Assembly: GCA_026014745.1 (NCBI GenBank)
Contig: JAOZHS010000001.1
Span: forward strand, 806,001-870,000
DNA length: 64,000 bases
Origin: Candidatus Bathyarchaeota archaeon
GTDB lineage: Archaea > Thermoproteota > Bathyarchaeia > Bathyarchaeales > Bathycorpusculaceae
Direction: 5' to 3'
Shown: positions 31,282 through 40,294 of the stretch, one piece after another
Layout: every line of letters begins with the position of its first letter
Numbering within the stretch: the stretch's first letter is position 1
Notes under the pieces: model-generated
The model's input: the letters and a program-made list of their open reading frames with translations, nothing else
Told to the model about the DNA's origin: nothing
Databases searched by the model: none
Program-made: the position numbers and the translations under genes

Positions 31282-32082
31282 TTAACTAAGCATCGAATAA
31301 GATGGAAGGATATTTGCCGCTTTTAATTCCCCTATGATTGTATCTTTGACCTCATTTACTGATTCATTGAAGTGTAAGTAACATATCCCATGCATGTCTG
31401 AAGGTAACTCGATGTTGCCCTTATACAAACAGCAAACCCTGTTTCTTTTAAGCCGTCCTATAAAGTAGCCAAATTCAAGAATAACATTTTGCCTTGCTCT
31501 GCGCTTGAATAGTGTAGCTAATTGCAAGGACACATCTAATCCTGATTTGTTAGATAATAACGGAGTTAGCCACGCAAGGTTAGATTCTGAAGGCACCGCA
31601 GCATCATCAGGTGTTAATATAACAAATGCAAAGTCTACCTTGGAGTATTTCTCAAGTTTCTCAATGATGGTATTACTAGCGCCCGGAAGGTCTTCAAGAA
31701 CTAAAGGCTTAAGCCCAACATTACTAAGAATTTCTTTCAATTCCTCAACGGGTTTGCGGTCTGTTCCATGTACTATGAATACTCTACTTGATCCATTCTC
31801 ATTTTTTTCACTTGATTTTAATTCTGATAGAATAGTATCAGTGATTTGAAGATATCTTAGAATTGTATCTTCTATTACTTTTTTATTTCCTTCCTCGTCA
31901 AGCGGAAATATTACCTTACCCATCTGTCTAAGATAATCACTATCATAACCAAAATATCGCTTAATCAAAACATACGTTTCCCTTTTAATATCTTCCAGTT
32001 GGATTAAATCATCTAATGCTATCGCCCTTTCCGCAAGATCCTCCAATTTGTTAATCATTTCTTCGGAGTTCATTGTAACCAT
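31282..32082 (-). CDS. TIR-like nucleotide-binding protein (CAP12/Pycsar-effector TIR family)
   Basis: 266 residues. N-terminal helical region of about 95 residues, then a TIR-like domain of the PF10137 type: SRVFIVHGTDRKPVEELKEIL, LEDLPGASNTIIEKLEKYSK, FAFVILTPDD, and RQNVILEFGYFIGRLKRNRV with Glu203 at the conserved catalytic position. Relatives serve as CBASS/Pycsar effectors that break down NAD after binding cyclic nucleotides, or are single-gene. An insert of about 35 residues between TPDD and RARQNV is longer than in typical members. No cyclase gene is in the window, so the activator, if any, is elsewhere. ATG at 32082; ATG at 32073 is an alternative. Confidence 0.8.
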   Translation of the reverse strand: MVTMNSEEMINKLEDLAERAIALDDLIQLEDIKRETYVLIKRYFGYDSDYLRQMGKVIFPLDEEGNKKVIEDTILRYLQITDTILSELKSSEKNENGSSRVFIVHGTDRKPVEELKEILSNVGLKPLVLEDLPGASNTIIEKLEKYSKVDFAFVILTPDDAAVPSESNLAWLTPLLSNKSGLDVSLQLATLFKRRARQNVILEFGYFIGRLKRNRVCCLYKGNIELPSDMHGICYLHFNESVNEVKDTIIGELKAANILPSYSMLS

Positions 32083-32237
32083 AATTCACTGATTGGACTC
32101 AAAAGCTTTCCTCTACAAGAGGTTTTGCGTTCTAACATCTGTTTATGAAACTTTTTCGAATTTGACTCTCTAGCATAGTTAAATAACATTTTTCTCGTTC
32201 TTGAAATAATGCTTCGCGATCTATACACAAAGTTGTG

Positions 32238-32267
32238 GATGTAAAACCTCATAAGGCAACAGTAACC
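32238..32267 (+). promoter_or_regulatory. Shared promoter element, copy 1
   Basis: GATGTAAAACCTCATAAGGC followed by AACAGTAACC. It matches 35333-35363 at about 27 of 31 positions, upstream of another membrane-anchored surface protein. The spacing to the start codon is similar in both. TCATAAGG could be a weak TATA box; the start would be about 25 bases later, giving a short leader before GGTGG and the ATG. Confidence 0.6.
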
Positions 32268-32284
32268 AATGAGAATAGGTGGAT

Positions 32285-33280
32285 ATGAGAAGGGCAGCTT
32301 TAGTGACTGCAATTATACTTATAATTGTTCTAATGGTGCCTTTGGAGCAAGGGGTAATTGTAAAAGCAAATTTCATTAGAGTACATTCCATAACAATAGA
32401 ATCTCCAATGAATCAAGAATACAAAACATCAACCATTGGTATTTCAGTAGTAGTCATAACATTTGGGACAGGGTATCATTTGTCAAATCTTACCTACTCT
32501 TTAGATGGAGAACCACCTATCCCCTTAAGGTTATCAGACCATATTGGACCATCGGGATATCCAGATGGTAACATTGGAACAAGGACCTTGATCAACTTAG
32601 CTGATGGCTACCACAACCTAGAGATTACGGCTCATTCAGGTAATGTGGCTTCAGCTTCTGTTATGTTCTTAGTGAATACAACAGGCTATCATTCACTTGA
32701 GCTACTTTCTCCATTGAATACCACTTACAGCAAAAACAATGTACCCTTAACATATACCTGCGAAGATAACAAGTATTCAGTCTACTATAAGTTAGATAAC
32801 TCAAACTGCACTTCCATAAATTGTAACACTACCTTATCAGACCTTTCAATGGGGCAACACACAATCAGTATCAGAGCAATAAATGAAGGCAGATTATACT
32901 CAGAGCAGATAACCAATTTTACTGTATCTCCAGAATTACTTCTGTCTCCATTAGATGCTAATTATACACAAAACAATGTTCCCTTAACGTATACTGTTAA
33001 TAACCCCAAATATCTGGTGTACTACAAGATAGATAACTCAACCTTCATGTCCTCAACGAGCAATATCACCTTATCCGGTCTTGCGGAAGGTAACCATACA
33101 ATCACAGTCAAAGCAACTGACAGATATGGAACAACTCTATATGCCGAACAAACAGCCCACTTCACTGTAGACACAACAATGCAGACCTTAACAACTGTTG
33201 TTGCCATCACGTTAGGCATATTGGCAATAGGCGCTGTCTTAGCTGTAACTTATAGAAGAAGAAAGAGAGTTAGCAAGTAA
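32285..33280 (+). CDS. Membrane-anchored surface protein with Ig-like repeats
   Basis: About 331 residues. Signal peptide (MRRAALVTAIILIIVLMVPL), then three beta-sandwich repeats. The last two are clear duplicates (LSPLNTTYSKNNVPLTYTCE and LSPLDANYTQNNVPLTYTVN) with many N-glycosylation sequons, and a C-terminal membrane helix followed by YRRRKRVSK. This layout is common in bathyarchaeal and methanogen surface proteins. GTG at 32279 is in frame two codons earlier, but the GGTGGAT sequence is better read as ribosome-binding site for ATG 32285. A shorter relative is at 35381 with the same upstream element. Confidence 0.75.
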   Translation: MRRAALVTAIILIIVLMVPLEQGVIVKANFIRVHSITIESPMNQEYKTSTIGISVVVITFGTGYHLSNLTYSLDGEPPIPLRLSDHIGPSGYPDGNIGTRTLINLADGYHNLEITAHSGNVASASVMFLVNTTGYHSLELLSPLNTTYSKNNVPLTYTCEDNKYSVYYKLDNSNCTSINCNTTLSDLSMGQHTISIRAINEGRLYSEQITNFTVSPELLLSPLDANYTQNNVPLTYTVNNPKYLVYYKIDNSTFMSSTSNITLSGLAEGNHTITVKATDRYGTTLYAEQTAHFTVDTTMQTLTTVVAITLGILAIGAVLAVTYRRRKRVSK

Positions 33281-33418
33281 GCAATGTTAACTAGTAATTG
33301 AAAAGTTTCTCCTAAAGGAAAAATTCCCACAAACCATCTATCCCTAAATTGAATACATCAACCATAATACTTATCAATTTACGAAAATTACAGTTTTAGC
33401 GAATGGAGCTGAAGGTCT

Positions 33419-33793
33419 ATGAGTCAATTTTCAAAAAAGGGATTTCTATTTCACGAGTTGATGACAACCAATGTCGAGAAGGCCAAGGAGTTCTACCAGA
33501 AGGTCACAGGGCTGACAGCGACTTCTGGACCTTATCCAACACTTATGGATGGGTCCCAAATATTAGCTGGCTTAGTAGGACCAAGAGCGGAGGGCGCTGG
33601 GTGGCCATCCGGGGGTCCAGAGGCACATTGGATTGCCTATATTGGGGTGGAAGACGTTAATGCAGCTGCCAAAAAAGCCGAGGAGATGGGCGGTAAGATT
33701 CTGCTTCCTCCTACTGAAGTTCCAGGGTTTGGACGCGCAGCAGTCATCAGAGACCCACAAGGAGCAGCTTTTGGTATTTTCACCCCCCTTTAG
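33419..33793 (+). CDS. VOC (glyoxalase/dioxygenase-fold) family protein
   Basis: 124 residues, a two-module vicinal-oxygen-chelate fold: KKGFLFHELMTTNVEKAKEF with the first metal His, EAHWIAYIGVEDVNAAAKKA with the second His, and AAVIRDPQGAAFGIFTP with the family-ending DPxGxxFG. Enzymes of this group include glyoxalases, dioxygenases and resistance proteins; which applies is not visible. ATG at 33419 starts within the overlapping frame at 33403, which is a shadow. A hairpin (33808-33827) follows. Confidence 0.88.
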   Translation: MSQFSKKGFLFHELMTTNVEKAKEFYQKVTGLTATSGPYPTLMDGSQILAGLVGPRAEGAGWPSGGPEAHWIAYIGVEDVNAAAKKAEEMGGKILLPPTEVPGFGRAAVIRDPQGAAFGIFTPL

Positions 33794-33807
33794 TAGCACT
33801 TAGCATT

Positions 33808-33835
33808 ACAAAATTGAGGGGTTTTGTTATCTTTT
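33808..33835. terminator. Bidirectional-looking hairpin between VOC and MFS genes
   Basis: ACAAAA (33808-33813) pairs with TTTTGT (33822-33827) around TTGAGGGG, with ATCTTTT after it. It sits between two convergent genes. Confidence 0.45.
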
Positions 33836-33843
33836 AGTCGTGA

Positions 33844-35160
33844 TTAATTCTCTTGTGTTGAGAGGTTGATGCTTACTTTTGGATTTCGCGTTAATGTCAG
33901 CAGCCACACCGAAACTATTAGGCACGCTGCCGAAATCATGAATGTGACGGGGAAGCCTAAGTAGAAGGCTAAAAACCCCGCGGCAAAAGACCCTAACATC
34001 GTTGCGGCGCCCGCCAACGCGCTGTAAACCCCCAGCGATGACCCGTTGCGTCTGGGGCTAAGCGTGTTAAACACCATGGTGTTAGACGCCGTGTAATATA
34101 CTGAGTAGGAAACTCCAACGACAAGCGGATAGAGAAGTAACGCTGGAATTATCAACCAAACCCCAGTCAACAAGTAAGCCGAGAGTCCTATTAGCCCCAA
34201 GGCGACGGCTCGCAGCACAAGACCTTCTATGGCGCTTTTCATTGGTGACTTATTTTCTGTATAGGAACCTGCAAATCGGAAACAAACAATCTGCACAACC
34301 ATGCCAATTATCAATACCGCGAAAATCAGCAGAGCTGATAAACCATTTGAGTTTAAAAGCGGAACCATCGCGGTGTTAAAGATGCCTGATGAGAGGAAGA
34401 AACCAAACATTGCAAGATAGAGCAGGGTAGTGTAGCGGATTAGTCCTTGGGGCATTTTACGGAAGATGCGTTTGAAATCATTTTTGCTGGGAACTTTTAG
34501 GAACAAGTAGGGCGAGTGGCTGAGCCTATGAAAGAAACTCTGCTTGTCCATAACTAGCATTTGGCGTTCAAACACCATCGGGGGTTCCTTGATTAGAAAA
34601 GCCGCCAACACCGTGGAAGCTAAGGAGAAAACAGCCAGCGGAATCACCAGATACTCTATGGGAACATAAAGCGACCACACCATCCCCAGTCCCAATCCAA
34701 CGGTTTGTCCGATGCTTGAAATCATTGAGAAGGCGGCGAATGCTGAAGCCCACTTAGGCTTATGCTCAGTTTCCATAACCAGCAAGTTAAGCGGGGTGGT
34801 TGAAGCGGTTATGGCAATGGAGATTAAAGCGTAGAGGAAGGAAACCATGTAGGTTGTTTGGGCAAACAGAAATAGCACCAGAAGCAGGGGGGTTACCAGA
34901 AAACTTAGCAGTACGAAGCGTTTTCGGCGCTGAAATCGGTCTACGACAAACCCCCAGAATAACGCGGCGGGGATGCTGACTGCGTTAAAGAGGGTAACTG
35001 CCAAGCCAACCTCCAATACTGTGCCGTTGAGGTTTAAAATCAGCAACTGAACCATAGTTGAAATGGGACCCAACGCGATGTTGAAAGGCAGAACCGCGCT
35101 AATCCAGATGGACCTATTGCCGTCTCCGAAAACGCTTGAATTCAATGCGATTGCTCCCAT
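33844..35160 (-). CDS. Major facilitator superfamily transporter
   Basis: 438 residues, about 12 transmembrane helices. The cytoplasmic loop after helix 2, GFVVDRFQRRKRFVLLS, is the MFS motif A (GxxxDRxxRRK). A long basic central loop (QSFFHRLSHSPYLFLKVPSKNDFKRIFRKM) separates the halves, as expected. The second half has the matching FAGSYTENKSPMKSAIEG loop. Substrate unknown; drug/sugar or lipid-like exporters are possible. ATG start at 35160 follows directly on a hydrophobic N-terminus with few extra residues. It stands alone. Confidence 0.85.
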   Translation of the reverse strand: MGAIALNSSVFGDGNRSIWISAVLPFNIALGPISTMVQLLILNLNGTVLEVGLAVTLFNAVSIPAALFWGFVVDRFQRRKRFVLLSFLVTPLLLVLFLFAQTTYMVSFLYALISIAITASTTPLNLLVMETEHKPKWASAFAAFSMISSIGQTVGLGLGMVWSLYVPIEYLVIPLAVFSLASTVLAAFLIKEPPMVFERQMLVMDKQSFFHRLSHSPYLFLKVPSKNDFKRIFRKMPQGLIRYTTLLYLAMFGFFLSSGIFNTAMVPLLNSNGLSALLIFAVLIIGMVVQIVCFRFAGSYTENKSPMKSAIEGLVLRAVALGLIGLSAYLLTGVWLIIPALLLYPLVVGVSYSVYYTASNTMVFNTLSPRRNGSSLGVYSALAGAATMLGSFAAGFLAFYLGFPVTFMISAACLIVSVWLLTLTRNPKVSINLSTQEN

Positions 35161-35332
35161 GTGAGAAGAACAGTGGCTTTTGTTCTTCCCTTGCCACCGT
35201 TAGAGTCATGGGCAGAACAGCAATTGCATCATAATTAAAATTTTTTTCAAAACAGCGCCAACCCGAAAAATCGTCTGTTTAGATCACTAATCGAACTTCA
35301 AGATATTGTGCTGATATTTGTCAAAAACCTTT

Positions 35333-35363
35333 AGATGTAAAACTTCATAAGCTAACAGCAACC
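35333..35363 (+). promoter_or_regulatory. Shared promoter element, copy 2
   Basis: GATGTAAAACTTCATAAGCT followed by AACAGCAACC, matching the element at 32238-32267. It is 18 bases before the ATG at 35381; the GGTGGATATG context at the start codon is also the same in both genes. Confidence 0.6.
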
Positions 35364-35380
35364 TCTTGTTTTTGGTGGAT

Positions 35381-35956
35381 ATGCGGAAGGCATTGTTACT
35401 CTGCGTAACCATTCTAATGATACTGGTTATTTTGGAAGCTGCCCCCATGGCTGGAGCCTCAAATCCCATGTGCTCAACCACCATTAAATCCCCCACCAAC
35501 CGCACCTACAACACAAATTTAATTGTGCTGGAGACCCTTAGTGACGGGTTGAGTGGAAAAAATATCTACTACACTTTTCTCTACAGTGTAGATGGAAAAG
35601 CAAATGTAACTTTGCCTGTCACAACTGAGTCCCATGAAAAGTCTTTTCAAATAACTATGAGGGGAGCAGCGACGTTACCTGAGCTATCTTGGGGTCCCCA
35701 CAACCTGACTGTCTATCAAAAAGTTGAAGCCGACTCCACGCCGCCTATGCTTTATTGGGATAGCTACGTCGTAAACTTTACCGTTTGCGTAGAGGGACAA
35801 AATTCTCAAGTAACGCCTCCGTCGAACTCAGAACAAACTATAGCAGTCAATAACCCATCTAATCCAATAATGCTAACTACACTGGCTTTTGCCATCGCAG
35901 CAGTAGCTGTTGTTACGTCTTTGATTATTTTTGTGAAACAGAAAAGAAAGCAGTGA
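35381..35956 (+). CDS. Membrane-anchored surface protein, short relative of the 32285 gene
   Basis: About 191 residues. Signal peptide (MRKALLLCVTILMILVILEA), one beta-sandwich domain (TTIKSPTNRTYNTNLIVLET ... YYTFLYSVDGKANVTLPV), a Ser/Pro/Asn linker, a membrane helix (TLAFAIAAVAVVTSLIIFV) and KQKRKQ at the end. Organisation and upstream sequence resemble the 32285 gene, with only one repeat. Probably paralogous cell-surface proteins regulated together. An ATG at 35366 would add five residues (MFLVD); 35381 fits the ribosome-binding site. Confidence 0.75.
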   Translation: MRKALLLCVTILMILVILEAAPMAGASNPMCSTTIKSPTNRTYNTNLIVLETLSDGLSGKNIYYTFLYSVDGKANVTLPVTTESHEKSFQITMRGAATLPELSWGPHNLTVYQKVEADSTPPMLYWDSYVVNFTVCVEGQNSQVTPPSNSEQTIAVNNPSNPIMLTTLAFAIAAVAVVTSLIIFVKQKRKQ

Positions 35957-36045
35957 CCTCGCTGACGCCTCTTTTTTCGATGCTTCAATCCGCCTTAACG
36001 TATCTGGTTGGGTATCGCTGTGCTGTCTACTCTTTAGAACAGCTC

Positions 36046-37074
36046 TTAGAAGGTGGTTATTGGCGTGCGTCTAGGTGGCCAAATATTGTAGACCTGTCCA
36101 AAACAGGTTTCGATTCTCTTGATGTAGGGAATTTTTTCTATATCTTTGTGGATGCTTGCTATGTCGTAGCAGTCTTTGACGTGAACCACAATTTCCAAAT
36201 CAAAGACGCCGCTTAACCTGATGATGTCGTGGACTCCTGATACTTTGGAGAGTTCATCCACCATTTCGTTGATGTAGCCTTTCATTGACAATTCGATTAG
36301 GATTAAGAGGTAGCCTTGGTAGCCCAATTTCTGGGGGTCAATTTGCAAAACGGATCGAATGTAATTGTTCTTTTTAAGCCGCTCGTATCTTCGAGTTACG
36401 GTATCTGTGGAAATTCCTATTTCTTTTGCGATTTTTCCGAATGGTATCCGTCCGTCTTCGCTTAATTTTTCAACTATTTTCATATCCCAGTCGTCGAGCT
36501 TTAACAATTCATAATGTTGGGGGTCGGCTGTTTCTTTGGAATTTTTGTCCTCTTCAGATTGTGGGGGGGAATAGTTGATGATTTTTTCGGGGATGGCTCT
36601 GGTGTCCACCCAGAGGTTCGTGTCGAATCCATTGATGGGGTGCTGCTTTGAGATTATTTCTTTGACTTTTTCTAATGCGCCTAAAGATTTGAAGATAACA
36701 AAGACGCTTATGGTGTACGGGGTTCCGAAGAGTCGAGATACCCCTTTTGCGCCTTCTCCGGTTTGAGGCCAAAGGTTGAGTGAGTCTAAAACCTTTGCGC
36801 CCATACCGATGAAGGGCCAACTTTGAAGGGAGTCTAAAACTGGGTCTATATTTTGTGATTCTACATTTAGGCGGACTGCAGCTACTGCTGAGTAGCCGAA
36901 AAGCCTGTAATTGTATTGTATGGTGGCTCCTGTGATTATGCCTTTTTTCTGCATTTCTTTGTAGCGTTTCCAGATGGTGTCCTCGGAGACGTCGTTTTCT
37001 TTAGCGATGGCTGTGAAGCTTTTTCTTCCGTCCCTTAGGAGGTCCCATAGTATACGCTTGTCCAGGTTATCCAT
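36046..37074 (-). CDS. Tandem Lrp/AsnC-type transcription regulator
   Basis: 342 residues with two winged-helix AsnC domains. First HTH: MDNLDKRILWDLLRDGRKSF ... VSEDTIWKRYKEM. Second HTH around residue 195: LDDWDMKIVEKLSEDGRIPF ... ISTDTVTRRYERL. Each is followed by an effector-type ferredoxin-like domain; the second is complete (YLLILIELSMKGYINEMVDEL). In the middle DSLQSWPFIGMGAKVLDSL is followed by DSLNLWPQTGEGAKG, a short internal duplication. It diverges from the large propeller protein at 37295 with 220 bases between, which makes it a candidate regulator of that gene or of itself. Confidence 0.85.
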   Translation of the reverse strand: MDNLDKRILWDLLRDGRKSFTAIAKENDVSEDTIWKRYKEMQKKGIITGATIQYNYRLFGYSAVAAVRLNVESQNIDPVLDSLQSWPFIGMGAKVLDSLNLWPQTGEGAKGVSRLFGTPYTISVFVIFKSLGALEKVKEIISKQHPINGFDTNLWVDTRAIPEKIINYSPPQSEEDKNSKETADPQHYELLKLDDWDMKIVEKLSEDGRIPFGKIAKEIGISTDTVTRRYERLKKNNYIRSVLQIDPQKLGYQGYLLILIELSMKGYINEMVDELSKVSGVHDIIRLSGVFDLEIVVHVKDCYDIASIHKDIEKIPYIKRIETCFGQVYNIWPPRRTPITTF

Positions 37075-37294
37075 GTTTACCGCCCACTAGCTTCCCTAAT
37101 AATTATGGGTTGGCTCTATTATCTTTTCGCATCTATGCCTTTTAATTTTTACGATGCTTGCTAAGTTAAAACTATCGGTATTATCGACTTTTAATGTTCA
37201 AAATCGGAGATTTACGAAACACTTATATCTCGTTAACTAGGCTGTTTAGTTTACCGTACAATACGGAAAACAAGTATTAAGGAGAAACAAACAT

Positions 37295-39892
37295 TTGAAC
37301 GGCAATCTAAACATAAAATCTAAGAAAGTAGCAACTTCTACTCTATTGATTCTATTGATCGCTTTCTCAACCATCGCAGCCTCCATCTCCTTCGCAGACG
37401 CTCACGATCCAGCATGGCAAATACAACCATACCTATACATCACTGCCACTCCAAACCCAGTCGGTGTCGGCCAACAAGCCACAGTCGTTTTCTGGCTTAA
37501 CTACATCCCACCAACTGCAATGGGCAGCGCAGGTGACAGATGGATCTTCTACCTCGACATCACCAAACCAGACAACACAACCGAAACCGTCGGTCCACTT
37601 ACCTCCGACTCAGTCGGCGGAAGCTACTACCTCTTCACCCCAGAGCAAATCGGCAAATACTCATTCACAGCACGCTTCGGTCCACAAGTATTAACCGGAA
37701 GCAACGGAACAGGCATACCCAACACCTCCTCTCTCTACGGCGGCACCAACGCTTACTTAAACGACACATTCCTATCTGCAAGCGGCACAACCTCAATCGT
37801 CGTCCAAGAAGAACAACTTCCTACCATTCCAACCTACCCACTTCCAACCGACTACTGGACACGCCCCATTGAAGGACAGAACGAAGAATGGTACACCATT
37901 GCATCAAACTGGCTCGGCTTCCAACAAGCAGTAAGATACCAAGCAGACGGAACAGCCCCCAACAGCGCCCACATCATGTGGACTAAAACACTCATTGATG
38001 GCGGTGTTGTCGGCGGAACCAACACTGGCACAGACGGTATCACTTACTACGACGGAACAGCATACGAAGGCAGATTCGGCAACCCACTCGTCATTAACGG
38101 ACGACTCTACTATGCAGTACCAAGAAGTGACGCAGTATCTGGCGTTTTCGGCAGCACAACTCCAGACAACGGATATGCATGCGTTGACCTACGAACAGGC
38201 GAAGTCCTATACACAGTAAATGCAACCATGCCCAAATTTGGCCAACTCTACGATTACGAATCATTCAACCAACACGGTGTTATCCCCAACGGCTACCTCT
38301 GGAGTGTCTCTGGAAGTACCTGGACAGCATATGATTCCTTAACCGGCAACTGGCTATTTACTCTCACCAACGTACCCAGCGGCGCAGGTTCATCACTAGG
38401 CGTTACAACAATCTATGGTTCTAGAGGCGAAATTCTCTACTACCAACTAAACAATGCACAACACTTTCTAGCACTCTGGAACAACACTGCAGCAAGTGGC
38501 GAAACAGCAGCAACTAGCCCAGCAGACACAACCAGCACAGGCGCAAACCAATGGCGACCAGTCGGCAAGACCATCAACGCAAGCCTAGCATACTCATGGA
38601 ACGTAACCATACCCACCCTACCCGGAACACCTTCAATCGTCAAAGTTATCCCTGACGACATGATCATTGGCACAAGCTCCACTTTCGCAAACCTACTTAG
38701 CTGGGGCACACCTGATCCCTGGACTATGTGGGCAATCAGCCTCAAACCAGAAAGCATGGGTCAACTCTTATGGCTAAAGAACTACACTGCACCCACTGGC
38801 AACCAAACCCTCTACTTAGGTCCAGTTGATGCAACAACCCGCACCTTCACCGTATGGTCAAGAGACGGCTTAACCGTTTCAGGCTACAGCATTGACAACG
38901 GCGCCAAACTATGGACCTCCGAACCAGAAGATGCTTGGGGCTTCTACAGCACCGGCTTCTCTGTTGCAGACGGTCTACTCTACCACAGCGGCTACGGCAC
39001 AATCTACTGCTATGACCTCACAGACGGCTCAACCGTTTGGAACTTCAGCGCACCCAGCGGCCTTGCAACACCCTACACCAACTACCCACTCGGTATCCAA
39101 ACTGTCGCTGACGGCAAAGTCTTCGTAGGCGCAGTTGAACACTCACGCAACGCACCCTACTGGAAAGACTCCAAAGTATTCGCTCTAAACGCAACCACCG
39201 GCGACGTAGTCTGGTCACTCGATGCATCTACACCTTCAGGCGCTCTTGGTCTAGGCCAAGAAACAAACGGCTTCGCAATCGCAGACGGTTACTACTCATA
39301 CCTCAACCTCTACGACATGCAAATATACACCATCGGCAAAGGCCCAAGCCAAACTTCAATCACTGCATCACCTAAAGTATCAGTACAAGGCAGCAGTGTA
39401 CTCATCGAAGGCACAGTCATCGACTTAGCTACCGGCACAACACAAAATGAACAAGCAGCAAGATTCCCAACTGGCGTTCCAGCAGTCTCTGACGAAAGCA
39501 TGAGCGACTGGATGCAATACGTCTACATGCAAAAACCCATGCCAACCGATGTCACTGGTGTTAATGTCCAATTAGCAGTCATTGACGCTAACGGCAACTA
39601 CCGCAGCATCGGCGAAGCAACAAGCGACGCAAACGGCCACTACAGCTACCAATGGTGCCCAGACATCACAGGCAAATACACAATCATTGCAACCTTCGCA
39701 GGCACTGAATCATACTATCCATCACACTCTGAAACTGCAGTCGCAGTCGACGAACCAGCACCAACCACAACACCAACACCAGCACCAGTCTCAATCGCTG
39801 ACGAATACTTCATCCCCGCAGTCGTAGGCATAATCGTCATCATAGCAATCGGCTTTGCAATGACGATCCTTGTCCTCAAAAAACGCCCATAA
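37295..39892 (+). CDS. Large secreted PQQ-propeller surface protein
   Basis: 865 residues. TTG start with AAGGAGAAAC at eight bases spacing. Signal peptide (STLLILLIAFSTIAASISFA), N-terminal Ig-like domain (TATPNPVGVGQQATVVFWLN, DRWIFYLDITKPDNTTETVG), a linker with LPTDYWTRPIEGQNEEW, a PQQ/WD-like beta-propeller (AADGLLYHSGYGTIYCYDLTDG-type blades), a second Ig-like domain (YSYQWCPDITGKYTIIATF), a Thr/Pro-rich stalk and a C-terminal membrane helix followed by LKKRP. Codon use strongly favours C-ending codons, unlike its neighbours, so it is probably one of the most abundant proteins. It may act as S-layer-like coat or bind a polymer. A paralogue is at 43161. Confidence 0.88.
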   Translation: MNGNLNIKSKKVATSTLLILLIAFSTIAASISFADAHDPAWQIQPYLYITATPNPVGVGQQATVVFWLNYIPPTAMGSAGDRWIFYLDITKPDNTTETVGPLTSDSVGGSYYLFTPEQIGKYSFTARFGPQVLTGSNGTGIPNTSSLYGGTNAYLNDTFLSASGTTSIVVQEEQLPTIPTYPLPTDYWTRPIEGQNEEWYTIASNWLGFQQAVRYQADGTAPNSAHIMWTKTLIDGGVVGGTNTGTDGITYYDGTAYEGRFGNPLVINGRLYYAVPRSDAVSGVFGSTTPDNGYACVDLRTGEVLYTVNATMPKFGQLYDYESFNQHGVIPNGYLWSVSGSTWTAYDSLTGNWLFTLTNVPSGAGSSLGVTTIYGSRGEILYYQLNNAQHFLALWNNTAASGETAATSPADTTSTGANQWRPVGKTINASLAYSWNVTIPTLPGTPSIVKVIPDDMIIGTSSTFANLLSWGTPDPWTMWAISLKPESMGQLLWLKNYTAPTGNQTLYLGPVDATTRTFTVWSRDGLTVSGYSIDNGAKLWTSEPEDAWGFYSTGFSVADGLLYHSGYGTIYCYDLTDGSTVWNFSAPSGLATPYTNYPLGIQTVADGKVFVGAVEHSRNAPYWKDSKVFALNATTGDVVWSLDASTPSGALGLGQETNGFAIADGYYSYLNLYDMQIYTIGKGPSQTSITASPKVSVQGSSVLIEGTVIDLATGTTQNEQAARFPTGVPAVSDESMSDWMQYVYMQKPMPTDVTGVNVQLAVIDANGNYRSIGEATSDANGHYSYQWCPDITGKYTIIATFAGTESYYPSHSETAVAVDEPAPTTTPTPAPVSIADEYFIPAVVGIIVIIAIGFAMTILVLKKRP

Positions 39893-39948
39893 GCAGGAAG
39901 ACATGACAAAAAAATCTTCCCCCTTTATTTTTTTTGTTAAAAATATGA

Positions 39949-40251
39949 ATGGATTTGATTAACATGATAGTTCAGCCTCCTCTAAAAAAAGAAGAAACCT
40001 CCGACGAGGAACTTTGCCCAGCGGTACCTCTGGAATCGGAAACGAGCTACAAAGTTAAGCCACGCGCTATAATTCTTAGAGCTCGTGACAAAGACTTTGA
40101 TAAAGTAAGAAAACTGATAAAAAACGAGTTTCCAGAAGTTGAAATCATATACATCACGACGGGTCCAACCGCCAGTATCCTTAGAGTTGTAAAGTCTCTG
40201 CCCCTAGAGAAGCAAGACTCTGCGGCTCAACCGTTCTACAGTGTTGAATAA
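39949..40251 (+). CDS. Small protein, unknown
   Basis: 100 residues. The first 35 are acidic and probably disordered (KKEETSDEELCPAVPLESET). The rest is one alpha/beta unit: KPRAIILRARDKDFDKVRKL, then EVEIIYITTGPTASILRVVK. Such a beta-alpha-beta unit could be a ferredoxin-like or ACT-like half-domain. No family recognised. It follows the propeller protein by 56 bases on the same strand. Confidence 0.5.
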   Translation: MDLINMIVQPPLKKEETSDEELCPAVPLESETSYKVKPRAIILRARDKDFDKVRKLIKNEFPEVEIIYITTGPTASILRVVKSLPLEKQDSAAQPFYSVE

Positions 40252-40294
40252 CCGTCGATTTTTTCTAACCCTACTCTTAGGTCTATTTCAGAAA

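Noticed and set aside
32070-32312. 80-aa minus-strand frame across the 32285 promoter
   Set aside because: It covers the conserved upstream element and the start of a real gene, with no recognisable protein features.
33403-33660. 85-aa frame overlapping the VOC gene start
   Set aside because: Overlaps the VOC coding region in another frame, and the VOC product has clear conserved metal motifs.
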